From contig JANNOQ010000061.1 of the NCBI GenBank assembly GCA_031399085.1, positions 60,049 to 124,048 on the forward strand: 64,000 bases of DNA. Direction: 5' to 3'. The notes beneath the pieces were generated by a model that saw only the letters and a program-made list of their open reading frames with translations, did no database searches and was not told the DNA's origin. Origin of the DNA: R-RK-3 sp031399085 (GTDB lineage: Bacteria; Pseudomonadota; Alphaproteobacteria; Rhizobiales; Rhodomicrobiaceae). This document shows positions 51,229 through 58,459 of this stretch, in pieces. How positions within the stretch are numbered: position 1 is the stretch's first letter; every line of letters begins with the position of its first letter. Made by a program: the position numbers and the translations under genes.

Positions 51229-51256
51229 CTTGCGCCAAAACTCACTGTTCGATCAG

Positions 51257-52321
51257 TCAGGATATCAGGCCCAGTGATTTCGCCATCCGGTCGATCTGGC
51301 CCAATGCCTCTTGATTGCCGGAGAAGTGCCCTTGCGCCCGCTTGAGCGCTGTCAAAGCGTCGTCGCGTCTCCCTAGCACGGTATAGGCTCGCATCAGTTT
51401 AAGCCAGCCGTCAAGGTCCGAGCCGTCCGTGTTGAGGCGCTCGGCGAGCCGCATCACCATGCCGTTGATCATCGCGGTCTGCTCGGCGCTAGCCGACGGC
51501 GCGCCCGCGAGCTGCGACTCGACGCCGCCGAGCCTCTGCTTTACGAGCGCCTGGATGTTGTCCGGCAGGGGTTGTGCCAATAGCTTTCGGTAACGGCCGG
51601 CAGCCTCCGCAAGCCTGCCACCTTGCTCATCCGACATGCCAAGCCAGAATTGAGCGCGCTCATTCTCGGCATCCGCTGCGAGCACTTTCAAAAACGCCGT
51701 CGCGGCTTCGTCGGGCACGACGCCGCCATTGGCGAGGGACAAGGACTCAGCCAAATCGCCCCGAAGCTCCGTCGTTTCGCCCAGCAACTGCATCGCCTTC
51801 CTGTAGGCTTTGGCCGCATCGGCATAGCGTCCCATGCGATAATAGACCGGCGCGATGACGCTCCAGCCCGCGCCATCCTCAGGATTTGACCGCAGCCGCT
51901 CCTCGACCCGGGCGATCATGCCATCGACTTCGGGCTCGAGGTCGGGAGCAAGGCGGGCGCTCAGCGGCTGATCGGGAAGGTTGGGTGAACCGACGCTCAG
52001 ATAGGCGCCCATCGAAACAACCGCGAGCAGGCCGATGATGATGTAGGGCGCAAGCAATGATGATTTCGGGGCACCCCCACCTGCCTGAATTTTCTCGGCT
52101 GCCGCCAGGATGCGGCGGGAAATTTCGATGCGTGCGGCATGTGCTTCGGCTTCGCCTAGCAACCCTCGGGATGTCTCATCCTCAATCTCCGCCAGCTGCT
52201 GCGTGTAGACAGCCACATCCTGGCCCTGCGCAGCCTCGCCGACGCCCTGCCGCCAATATGGACGCACGATCATCAAGGCGGCCAACGCGGTCAGCGCAGC
52301 AAAGACGGTCCAAAGGAGCAT
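51257..52321 (-). CDS. ccmI: Cytochrome c-type biogenesis protein CcmI (CycH)
   Basis: A 354-residue protein with two N-terminal transmembrane helices (residues 2-20 and about 92-112) flanking a cytoplasmic loop with the conserved EIEDETSRGLLGEAEAHAAR segment. The periplasmic part is TPR-like (AGWSVIAPVYYRMGRYADAA and LDGWLKLMRAYTVLGRRDDA), which binds apocytochrome. It opens the cycHJKL operon. No dsbE/ccmG is included in the operon. Confidence 0.93.
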   Translation of the reverse strand: MLLWTVFAALTALAALMIVRPYWRQGVGEAAQGQDVAVYTQQLAEIEDETSRGLLGEAEAHAARIEISRRILAAAEKIQAGGGAPKSSLLAPYIIIGLLAVVSMGAYLSVGSPNLPDQPLSARLAPDLEPEVDGMIARVEERLRSNPEDGAGWSVIAPVYYRMGRYADAAKAYRKAMQLLGETTELRGDLAESLSLANGGVVPDEAATAFLKVLAADAENERAQFWLGMSDEQGGRLAEAAGRYRKLLAQPLPDNIQALVKQRLGGVESQLAGAPSASAEQTAMINGMVMRLAERLNTDGSDLDGWLKLMRAYTVLGRRDDALTALKRAQGHFSGNQEALGQIDRMAKSLGLIS

Positions 52322-52425
52322 AGGCGCTTCTACCCAATTTTCTTATCACATAACGATATCAAGGCTGATCGGGAAGTAATCAAGTGAAATCACGGACCGC
52401 GTCCTACAACCGCATCCGCACAACG

Positions 52426-52451
52426 AAAAATGCCCGCCACCGGGGCGGGCA
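52426..52451 (-). terminator. Rho-independent terminator after the 17-kDa lipoprotein gene
   Basis: On the minus strand, GCCCGCC and GGCGGGC form a stem around a CCGGT loop, followed by ATTTTT. It lies about 28 bp past the stop codon of the 52479 gene. Confidence 0.88.
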
Positions 52452-52478
52452 CGATAATTTCGAGCAATGGCTCTACAG

Positions 52479-52937
52479 TCAGCTCACAGCCTTCCAAGTG
52501 CCATCCGTCTGACGGCAGGCTTTGCCGACCATCGTCTGAGGCCTATCCTGGATATAAACAGTGTGCTCATATTCGCGGCAGGTCAGGCCCGCGCGCCGGT
52601 AGGACTTGCGCGGCTTGATGCTGCCATAGTGGCCGGATTTTTCGTTGCGCCAGTTTTCTTCCTCGTCATCTTCCAGCGCGCGGTATTCGGCTTCGAGAGC
52701 ATAGCGGCGGTCGGCATCATCCATATCCTTGCCGATCCCGCTGCCGACAAGCCCGCCCACGACAACGCCAGCGGCGGTGGCAAGCACACGCCCGGCGCCG
52801 GAGCCGAATTGATTGCCGATGATGCCCCCCGCGACAGCGCCGACGACCGTGCCGCCTTCCTGATTGCTGCCTGCCGGACCGCAGCTCCACAGCGGCAACA
52901 GCACGGCTGCGGCCGCTACAAATTTGATGAGTTTCAT
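52479..52937 (-). CDS. 17-kDa surface antigen-type lipoprotein
   Basis: A 152-residue lipoprotein. The lipobox LLPLWSCG places the lipidated Cys near residue 19. A glycine-zipper region follows (GGTVVGAVAGGIIGNQFGSG, GVVVGGLVGSGIG). The C-terminal domain with TCREYEHTVYIQDRPQTMVG plus KACRQTDGTW matches the rickettsial 17-kDa antigen/RT0821 family. Outer membrane location is expected; function is structural or unknown. Confidence 0.88.
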   Translation of the reverse strand: MKLIKFVAAAAVLLPLWSCGPAGSNQEGGTVVGAVAGGIIGNQFGSGAGRVLATAAGVVVGGLVGSGIGKDMDDADRRYALEAEYRALEDDEEENWRNEKSGHYGSIKPRKSYRRAGLTCREYEHTVYIQDRPQTMVGKACRQTDGTWKAVS

Positions 52938-53042
52938 GTTTTCCCCGTATGTGAGAACCTGCCCGCCGGCAGACTCGACATCCCAACGACCTTACGCCTT
53001 AGCTCGCCGAGCTAGACCTCCATTCGGGCTTTTTTACGACAA

Positions 53043-54419
53043 TTATGCCGCGGGCAATGTCAGCTTTGCCCTTACCCCCCCCGTTGGGGCCTGCTGAAGC
53101 ACGAAGCTGCCGTAATACATTTCGGAAAGGTCGGCAACGATCGAAAGTCCGAGACCGGAACCGGGCTTGGTTTCGTCAAGCCGCTGTCCGCGTTTTACGA
53201 CCGTGTCCAGTTCGGAAGGCGAAAGACCGGGCCCGTCATCATCGACAAGCACGGTCAAATGCCGATTGGTAGCTTTTGACGATTTGTCCGTTTCGACATG
53301 GACATTAACCTTCGCGTCCGCCCATTTGCAGGCATTGTCCAAGAGATTACCTACCATCTCCTGCAAATCCTGCTTCTCGCCGCGGAACTTGGCATCAGCC
53401 GGGCAATCGACAACGAAGCTGATATTGCGGTCCGAATAGATCCGCGAAAGCGCATGCGTAAGAGAATTCAAGGTTTCACAAACGTCGGTTACGCCGCCAA
53501 CGATGCTGACCCGGGCGGCAATCTGCGCGCGCGTAAGATGATGGGTAATATATTCCCGCATCAGCTCGGCTTGGCCAGCAACTTTTATGGAAAATTCATC
53601 CTCACGCTCGCGGGCCTCGTTGGTGATGACGCTGAGCGGCGTTTTGAGTGCGTGGGCAAGATTGCCCACATGCGTGCGCGCCCGCTCGATGATTGCCTGG
53701 TTCGACTGGATCAGCGCGTTCAGCTCCTCTTGCAGGGGCTGGATCTCGTCTGGAAGGCTGCCCTCGAGCTGCGACGCTTTTCCCGACCGAATTGCCGCCA
53801 GCTTTTCGCCGATCTCACGCACCGGCCGCAATCCGTAGCGGACTTGGAAAAACGTCGCGATCAGCAGCCCCGCGCCCAGCATGCAAAATGCAATCACCAG
53901 CATCGCGGTGAAAGCGCCGACCGCATCTTCGATTTCGTCGGCGTCGCCCGCAACCGCGTAGGTGTAGCGCCGCGCTTGATCTTTCTGCGTGATCGTGATC
54001 TCGCGCTCCAGCACGCGCAGCGATTGGACATCCGGCCCCGGGAGATAGGCTTTTCGGATTTCGGTTTCATCCGGCGCGACGCCCATTTGGCTTGGCAGCG
54101 TAAGGGTTTCCGAAGCAAGTGAGATGGATTTGTAGTCCAAAGGCGGCCCGCCCAACGACTTGATCTCCCAGTACCAGCCGGAGGAAGGCAGGCTGAAGAG
54201 CGGTTCGCCGAGGCTTCCCGGCTCCATCACGTCAATGCCCTGGTCCGGCGAGGTGATGGCGATGAGATATTCAAGATATTGATTGAGGCGCGCGTCGAAG
54301 CTGCGCTCCACCGCGTCCTTATACAGCGAAACGAGCACCGCGGCGGCGAATGGGAGTACGAGAAGCGTCCAGATGGCCGACGAGAGAAACAGACGCCGCG
54401 AGAGGGAGTTACGCCTCAT
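53043..54419 (-). CDS. Sensor histidine kinase, FeuQ/PhoQ-like
   Basis: About 458 residues from the ATG at 54419. Two transmembrane segments (residues 10-33 and about 168-190) enclose a periplasmic sensor containing GEPLFSLPSSGWYWEIKSLG, then a HAMP linker. The His block is VGNLAHALKTPLSVITNEAR and the ATPase domain has NLLDNACKWAD, DDDGPGLS and PGSGLGLSIVADL. The start is chosen because it gives an 11-bp overlap with the regulator gene. An ATG at 54446 is also in frame. The pair resembles FeuPQ of rhizobia. Confidence 0.92.
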   Translation of the reverse strand: MRRNSLSRRLFLSSAIWTLLVLPFAAAVLVSLYKDAVERSFDARLNQYLEYLIAITSPDQGIDVMEPGSLGEPLFSLPSSGWYWEIKSLGGPPLDYKSISLASETLTLPSQMGVAPDETEIRKAYLPGPDVQSLRVLEREITITQKDQARRYTYAVAGDADEIEDAVGAFTAMLVIAFCMLGAGLLIATFFQVRYGLRPVREIGEKLAAIRSGKASQLEGSLPDEIQPLQEELNALIQSNQAIIERARTHVGNLAHALKTPLSVITNEAREREDEFSIKVAGQAELMREYITHHLTRAQIAARVSIVGGVTDVCETLNSLTHALSRIYSDRNISFVVDCPADAKFRGEKQDLQEMVGNLLDNACKWADAKVNVHVETDKSSKATNRHLTVLVDDDGPGLSPSELDTVVKRGQRLDETKPGSGLGLSIVADLSEMYYGSFVLQQAPTGGVRAKLTLPAA

Positions 54420-55080
54420 TTTCGGGAACATTGAGCCTGTATCCAAGGCCCCGGACGGTGAGGATCATGTCCGGCGCGATCTTTTTCCGCAATCGCCCGA
54501 CAAAGACCTCGATGGTGTTGGAATCCCGGTCGAAATCCTGCTCGTAAAGATGTTCGACAAGTTCAAGCCGCGGCACCACACGGCCCTGGTGATGCATGAG
54601 ATAGGCCAGAAGGCGGTATTCCAGCGAAGTGAGCTTGACCGGCACGCCATCGACCGTGACGCGGGCAAGTTTGGTGTCGAGACGCAGCGGCCCGCATTCG
54701 ATCTCGCTTTTCGCGTGGCCGGCGCTGCGCCGCAAGAGAGCGCGAACGCGCGCCAGCACCTCCTCGACATGGAACGGTTTGGCGACATAGTCGTCGGCCC
54801 CCGCATCGATGCCGGCGACCTTATCGCTCCACCGGTCGCGCGCGGTCAGGATCAGCACGGGCATCCGCCGGTTGTCGCGGCGCCAGCTTTCCAGCACGCT
54901 CAGGCCATCGAGCTTGGGTAGGCCGAGATCGAGGATGACGGCGTCGTAGGGTTCGGTATCGCCGAGGAAGTGGCCTTCCTCGCCATCGAAGGCGGTATCG
55001 ACGGCATAGCCGGCCTGACTGAGAACCGTGACAAGTTGCCGGCTCAAGTCCCGATCATCCTCGACTACGAGAAGCCGCAT
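54409..55080 (-). CDS. Response regulator, FeuP/PhoP-like
   Basis: A 223-residue OmpR-family regulator. The receiver begins MRLLVVEDDRDLSRQLVTVL, the acceptor Asp is in AVILDLGLPKLDGL, and YVAKPFHVEEV carries the conserved Lys. The winged-helix domain has LTSLEYRLLAYLMHHQGRVV and SNTIEVFVGRLRKK. FeuP in rhizobia controls iron and osmotic adaptation genes, but the target set here is unknown. A small secreted protein gene lies 88 bp upstream on the same strand. Confidence 0.93.
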   Translation of the reverse strand: MRLLVVEDDRDLSRQLVTVLSQAGYAVDTAFDGEEGHFLGDTEPYDAVILDLGLPKLDGLSVLESWRRDNRRMPVLILTARDRWSDKVAGIDAGADDYVAKPFHVEEVLARVRALLRRSAGHAKSEIECGPLRLDTKLARVTVDGVPVKLTSLEYRLLAYLMHHQGRVVPRLELVEHLYEQDFDRDSNTIEVFVGRLRKKIAPDMILTVRGLGYRLNVPENEA

Positions 55081-55167
55081 TTCGTCGCCCGTGGTTTGGT
55101 GGGAAGCTCAGTGAATGGTTGTGCAATAAATCCAATGCGCGGGCAATCTGCTTTTGGATGCTGCGAT

Positions 55168-55455
55168 CTAGCCGGGGGTTTCGGTTGACGCGGCGATCTG
55201 CACGCGGCGGACTTCACCCTGCCCGGAAATAATCACGATTTGGAAATAGGCATCGCCGCCTTCGCCGCAAAGGGCAACGCGCAATATTCGAACTTCGCCG
55301 AACTGCTTCTTGATCTCGCTTTGAACGTCGCCAAAGGATTTATACTGATTGGCCGTCCAATTGGGCGCGCAGCGACTCTGCGCAGCCGCGTCCACCAACC
55401 CGGCGCCGAGCGCGAGCGTCGTTGCTAGCAGCAGTTTATGCGCGGGTCCAATCAT
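55168..55455 (-). CDS. Small secreted PepSY-like protein upstream of FeuP/FeuQ-like genes
   Basis: A 95-residue product from the ATG at 55455, which gives a signal peptide (MIGPAHKLLLATTLALGAGL, cleavage near DAAAQ). A GTG at 55497 would extend it by 14 residues and is less natural. The mature part SFGDVQSEIKKQFGEVRILR and DAYFQIVIISGQGEVRRVQI has the beta-strand pattern of a PepSY-like domain. Rhizobial feuPQ loci carry a similar small periplasmic gene, so it may modulate the kinase; this is inference. Confidence 0.7.
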   Translation of the reverse strand: MIGPAHKLLLATTLALGAGLVDAAAQSRCAPNWTANQYKSFGDVQSEIKKQFGEVRILRVALCGEGGDAYFQIVIISGQGEVRRVQIAASTETPG

Positions 55456-55549
55456 CAATTTTGCATTCTCATTTGTGGCCGAAGAATGCAGAGACACAGT
55501 GAATGCGTAATGAACACAGATTGCGCCGCTATTTAGGTGGCGGAATGGC

Positions 55550-55951
55550 TTAGCGAAAAAATATGTAAGGCCCTAAAAGGGCTGTAGGCGTCCGGCTTCG
55601 CGCCCAGGCGCGTGTGATGTCGTGCCGGTGGCAGGAGATCGCGCCGTCCGTCGGGTCGTCAACATCTCCGGCCCAGACGAGACAGTTGATCGCATAAACG
55701 CGGCACCAATCCGCCGTGGACAGACGGTTATTCACAGATATCCGGGAAGGGTCGCCGACGGCCTCGCGCAAGATGTCCTGACAGGCGCGGGAAATGTCTG
55801 GCATGGTTTGGCGGGCGCAAGTGCCAAGGCGCAAACGGTTTCGGATCATCCAGGCAAGGGAGGCCCGAATGGGGTCCGGTTGGTCGCCGCCAAGCCGGGC
55901 AACCGTCTGAGCGCAGACGTCAATGTCGCTCGACGCGAAACGTGCAAGCAT
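55550..55951 (-). CDS. SleB-like cell wall hydrolase (phage-associated)
   Basis: A 133-residue product. ASLAWMIRNRLRLG, DWCRVYAINCLVWAGDVDDP and the C-terminal HRHDITRAWARSRTPTALLG resemble the Hydrolase_2/SleB fold used by GTAs and phages for wall digestion. No signal peptide. It is the last gene on the minus-strand phage-type block, 135 bp after the Rz1-like gene. Lower certainty because several signature residues differ from the classical family. Confidence 0.62.
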   Translation of the reverse strand: MLARFASSDIDVCAQTVARLGGDQPDPIRASLAWMIRNRLRLGTCARQTMPDISRACQDILREAVGDPSRISVNNRLSTADWCRVYAINCLVWAGDVDDPTDGAISCHRHDITRAWARSRTPTALLGPYIFFR

Positions 55952-56086
55952 GGCGAAGGCAACCTTGATGAAAAGATCGAGGAAAGAACGTTAGAGTTGA
56001 ATAAATCTCTACTATGAAAATTGAGAATTCGTTTCTGGATAAGGCAAATTCTTATTCCGGAATAAGTTTAAGTAATCCTACCGATG

Positions 56087-56278
56087 TTATCTCCCACAGA
56101 GCGCCTTGAACGCGGCGTTATGCTGCCTAATCTGGGTAGTCGTAAGCGCGCTGTCCTTACGCGAATAGGTGATTGGCTCCATTGCCAGGCAGGTTGTGTC
56201 AGTCACGGAGGTTGGGGTCGTCGTTTGACAGCCGGCTAGGATCGACAGCGCGGCGAGCATCGCGAGCTTTCTGCACAC
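56087..56278 (-). CDS. Rz1-like outer-membrane spanin lipoprotein
   Basis: A 63-residue product from a GTG at 56278, with GGAG 10 nt upstream. The lipobox LSILAGCQ places Cys at residue 17. The remainder (TTCLAMEPITYSRKDSALTT) resembles phage small proteins found next to endolysins. The gene overlaps the Rz-like gene by 80 bp in a different frame, the classic embedded spanin arrangement. Confidence 0.7.
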   Translation of the reverse strand: MCRKLAMLAALSILAGCQTTTPTSVTDTTCLAMEPITYSRKDSALTTTQIRQHNAAFKALCGR

Positions 56279-56414
56279 GGGTCATTTGCTCCTTCAACGA
56301 ACGTGCCGCCGCCCTGTCCTCTCCGGCCTGAATTTGACGGCGCTCGGTGAGAAACGCGATCAGGCTGGTGAAGAACTGGGCGGCGGCGAAAATGGCTCTG
56401 AGAATGGTCAACAT
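56199..56414 (-). CDS. Rz-like inner-membrane spanin
   Basis: A 71-residue product with one N-terminal transmembrane helix (AIFAAAQFFTSLIAFL) and a charged, helical, coiled-coil-like remainder (EDRAAARSLKEQMTRVQKA). It overlaps the Rz1-like gene. Together they would fuse inner and outer membranes at lysis. It starts 5 bp after the end of the holin-like gene. Confidence 0.65.
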   Translation of the reverse strand: MLTILRAIFAAAQFFTSLIAFLTERRQIQAGEDRAAARSLKEQMTRVQKARDARRAVDPSRLSNDDPNLRD

Positions 56415-56419
56415 GAGGC

Positions 56420-56614
56420 TTATTGCGGTGCGTCGGAAGCTTCGTTGGGCTTTTCCCTGACAAAAATCGCAATAGCGCCAGCAACGGCCGCCATAGCGCC
56501 TAGAACCTGGTTCCAGTCCTGCTCCGTCAGTCCCAGGAGACCGAACCCGGCCAGGAATGCGGCGATGCCGGCATAGGTTGACGGCTCCTGCAGCCGTTTG
56601 ATGATGAAATCCAT
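56420..56614 (-). CDS. Holin-like membrane protein
   Basis: A 64-residue protein with two hydrophobic segments (AGIAAFLAGFGLLGL and VLGAMAAVAGAIAIFV) and a charged C-terminus, the usual class II holin outline. It is between endolysin and Rz, 8 bp after the endolysin stop. Confidence 0.7.
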   Translation of the reverse strand: MDFIIKRLQEPSTYAGIAAFLAGFGLLGLTEQDWNQVLGAMAAVAGAIAIFVREKPNEASDAPQ

Positions 56615-56622
56615 CGAAAACC

Positions 56623-57174
56623 TCAGACGTTGGTGGGTTGAAGAGCTTTGGCGGGGGCGGCGCGCAGCAGCCCTTGAGCGACAGCGTAGGTCGCCATCAG
56701 GCGGCGGGACCAGCCGAGACCGAAGGTCGGGAACAGGCGTTGCAGCGATCCGTAGCTCTGCATCCGCCGCGCCATGAACTCGGTCAGCAGCCTATCGGGC
56801 TTTGCTGCGGAAATCGCCGCGAGGGTAACGGGTCCAATCTGCCCATCCACCTTAACATTGGCGGCCTGTTGCAGAAAACGCCTGGCGCGGCCGACGCCCT
56901 GATTGACCGCGCAATCGAACACCGCAAGGTCGAGGCCCGACGGCAGCACGCCGCAAGCGGCAGGCTCCCAATAGCGCTCCCGGTAGATCGTGGCGGCTTC
57001 CTTCTTGGTCAGCGCGCGCACGTCCTGTTTCGAGACGCTGCGCCCCCGATAAGCCTTCAGCACCGCGAGCGTGATGCCGAGATTGGTTGCGCCGCCCGGG
57101 TCGAGCCGATGATCGGAATAGCCGCCCTCGAATTCCAACACATGGGCGAGCGCGCTGTTAAAATTCTTCTGCAA
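56623..57174 (-). CDS. Phage endolysin, GH108 family with peptidoglycan-binding domain
   Basis: A 183-residue lysozyme-like muramidase from a TTG at 57174, preceded by TGGAG. The active-site block is LEFEGGYSDHRLDPGGATNL near residues 11-30, with the catalytic Glu in EGGYS. DLAVFDCAVNQGVGRARRFL then DGQIGPVTLAAI resembles the GH108/PG_binding_3 architecture. An upstream extension to 57276 is rejected because it contains the terminator hairpin. No signal peptide, so export needs a holin. Confidence 0.88.
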   Translation of the reverse strand: MQKNFNSALAHVLEFEGGYSDHRLDPGGATNLGITLAVLKAYRGRSVSKQDVRALTKKEAATIYRERYWEPAACGVLPSGLDLAVFDCAVNQGVGRARRFLQQAANVKVDGQIGPVTLAAISAAKPDRLLTEFMARRMQSYGSLQRLFPTFGLGWSRRLMATYAVAQGLLRAAPAKALQPTNV

Positions 57175-57187
57175 GCGAAAACTCCAT

Positions 57188-57211
57188 AAAAAAGCCGCCG
57201 GCGAGGGCGGC
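57188..57211 (-). terminator. Rho-independent terminator between holin-like gene and endolysin
   Basis: On the minus strand GCCGCC-CTCGCC-GGCGGC is followed by TTTTTTAT. It lies 23 bp after the stop of the 57234 gene and before the endolysin start. Confidence 0.82.
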
Positions 57212-57233
57212 ATCGGAAGAGTGCGGGCGATTG

Positions 57234-57431
57234 TCAGCGTTGCTTCGAGTACCGACGGTCTCGCAAGAAGACCCACAGCCTGATGAGACCGAATGCGAGG
57301 CCGATGATTAGCGTCGCGGTGGTGAGAAGCTGGTTCAGCTGCGTCAGCCAGGGCGCCCAGGCCGGCGCTGAAACAAGACCGCCCGCCAGTACAGTGTCGG
57401 TGATATTTTGGGAGCTATTCTGGTGGGACAT
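57234..57431 (-). CDS. Small membrane protein, holin-like
   Basis: A 65-residue protein (ATG at 57431). One transmembrane helix (LLTTATLIIGLAFGLIRLWV) is followed by a basic tail (FLRDRRYSKQR). The size and position before the endolysin gene suggest a holin or antiholin. A longer in-frame ORF to 57500 would overlap DUF2793 and is rejected. Confidence 0.62.
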   Translation of the reverse strand: MSHQNSSQNITDTVLAGGLVSAPAWAPWLTQLNQLLTTATLIIGLAFGLIRLWVFLRDRRYSKQR

Positions 57432-57463
57432 GGTGCTTTCACCGATGAGGGCGGCGAGTGGCT

Positions 57464-58240
57464 TCAGCTCACAGTCACGCTGGTATCGCAGCGCTTCCAA
57501 TCCGTCCCGTTGGAGAAGGCGAGCACCGCGCCGCCGCTTGCGTTGCTGACGAAGACGAGCGCGCCCGCGCCGGCGGTTGATGCGCTCGGCAACCCGGCGA
57601 CCGTAAAGCTTGGGACGCGCGGCACGCCATTTGCAGCGGCGACCAGCGTCAGGCCGGTGTTGAAAGCGCTGCCGTCTGGCGAGGTCTTGAAGACGAAATT
57701 GTCGTCGCCGAGACAGCCGATCTCGGCCCGTCCGGAAAAACCGTTTTGAAATAAGAAGCTGGCGTTGTCGCCGCTCGCATTCTTGTTCAGCTTCACCTGA
57801 ACGCTGTTGCCAATGTGATTGAACAGCACCGCGCTCGATGCAACCGCGAGCTTATTCGTCGCGTCCGCCGATGTATTGATGCCCAGGAGGCTGGCGTTCT
57901 GTGTTGCCGCGCCGGTCCAACTCGCGCCATTGAAAATGAGAAAAACATTCTCATCCGCGATCCAAATGAACCAGCCTTCGCGCGGCGTGTAAAACGCCCA
58001 GGCCCCATCCTGCCAGGCGGCGATCTTGCCGTCCTTACCGGACCACGCTCCGGTTCCCGAGGTCGCAACCAGATAGCGGTCGCCGTCGGCGGGCGCGCCG
58101 GGTGGCGTGGCCAGATCGCGGTCGAGCACGGAAAGCATCACCACCGCATCGAGGAGCTGAAGGGCGGCATTATGCGTGACGTGCTTTTGCGCCTGCGCCG
58201 CCTCGATGAACGGCATCGTCAAATTTGTGCTGTTGGCCAT
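57464..58240 (-). CDS. DUF2793 phage/GTA tail-associated protein
   Basis: A 258-residue protein beginning NSTNLTMPFIEAAQAQKHVT and HNAALQLLDAVVMLSVLDRD, the DUF2793 hallmark, then a repeated aromatic-rich section (WFIWIADENVFLIFNGASW). The C-terminal half is small-residue rich. Typical of tail-tip or fibre-associated proteins at GTA and prophage 3' ends. The gene is 48 bp behind the small HTH gene. Confidence 0.87.
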   Translation of the reverse strand: MANSTNLTMPFIEAAQAQKHVTHNAALQLLDAVVMLSVLDRDLATPPGAPADGDRYLVATSGTGAWSGKDGKIAAWQDGAWAFYTPREGWFIWIADENVFLIFNGASWTGAATQNASLLGINTSADATNKLAVASSAVLFNHIGNSVQVKLNKNASGDNASFLFQNGFSGRAEIGCLGDDNFVFKTSPDGSAFNTGLTLVAAANGVPRVPSFTVAGLPSASTAGAGALVFVSNASGGAVLAFSNGTDWKRCDTSVTVS

Positions 58241-58288
58241 CTCAAATTCCGTGGGCTAGCGCTTCACGCCGATTGGCGAGGGCAAGTC

Positions 58289-58459
58289 TCATTTCCGAGC
58301 GCCGGCATTGGCCCGCACCCGGACGGCGCGTTCGACGGCGCCAAGCAGGCCGTTGCCGAGATCCCGCTCCGGAACGCCGGTGCGCCGGGAAATCTCCGGG
58401 ATGCTCTTGCCGGAATTCCAAAGGTCGACGATCTGGTTCCATTTCTCATGGCTGGTCAT
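58289..58459 (-). CDS. Small helix-turn-helix protein between baseplate and DUF2793 genes
   Basis: A 56-residue protein whose start (ATG at 58459) overlaps the megaprotein stop by 4 bp. The sequence begins MTSHEKWNQIVDLWNSGKSI and continues with ISRRTGVPERDLGN, which reads as a helix-turn-helix of the GcrA/resolvase type. It is too short for the usual ORF cutoffs and is likely missed by automatic annotation. Role in regulating the module is inferred only. Confidence 0.65.
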   Translation of the reverse strand: MTSHEKWNQIVDLWNSGKSIPEISRRTGVPERDLGNGLLGAVERAVRVRANAGARK

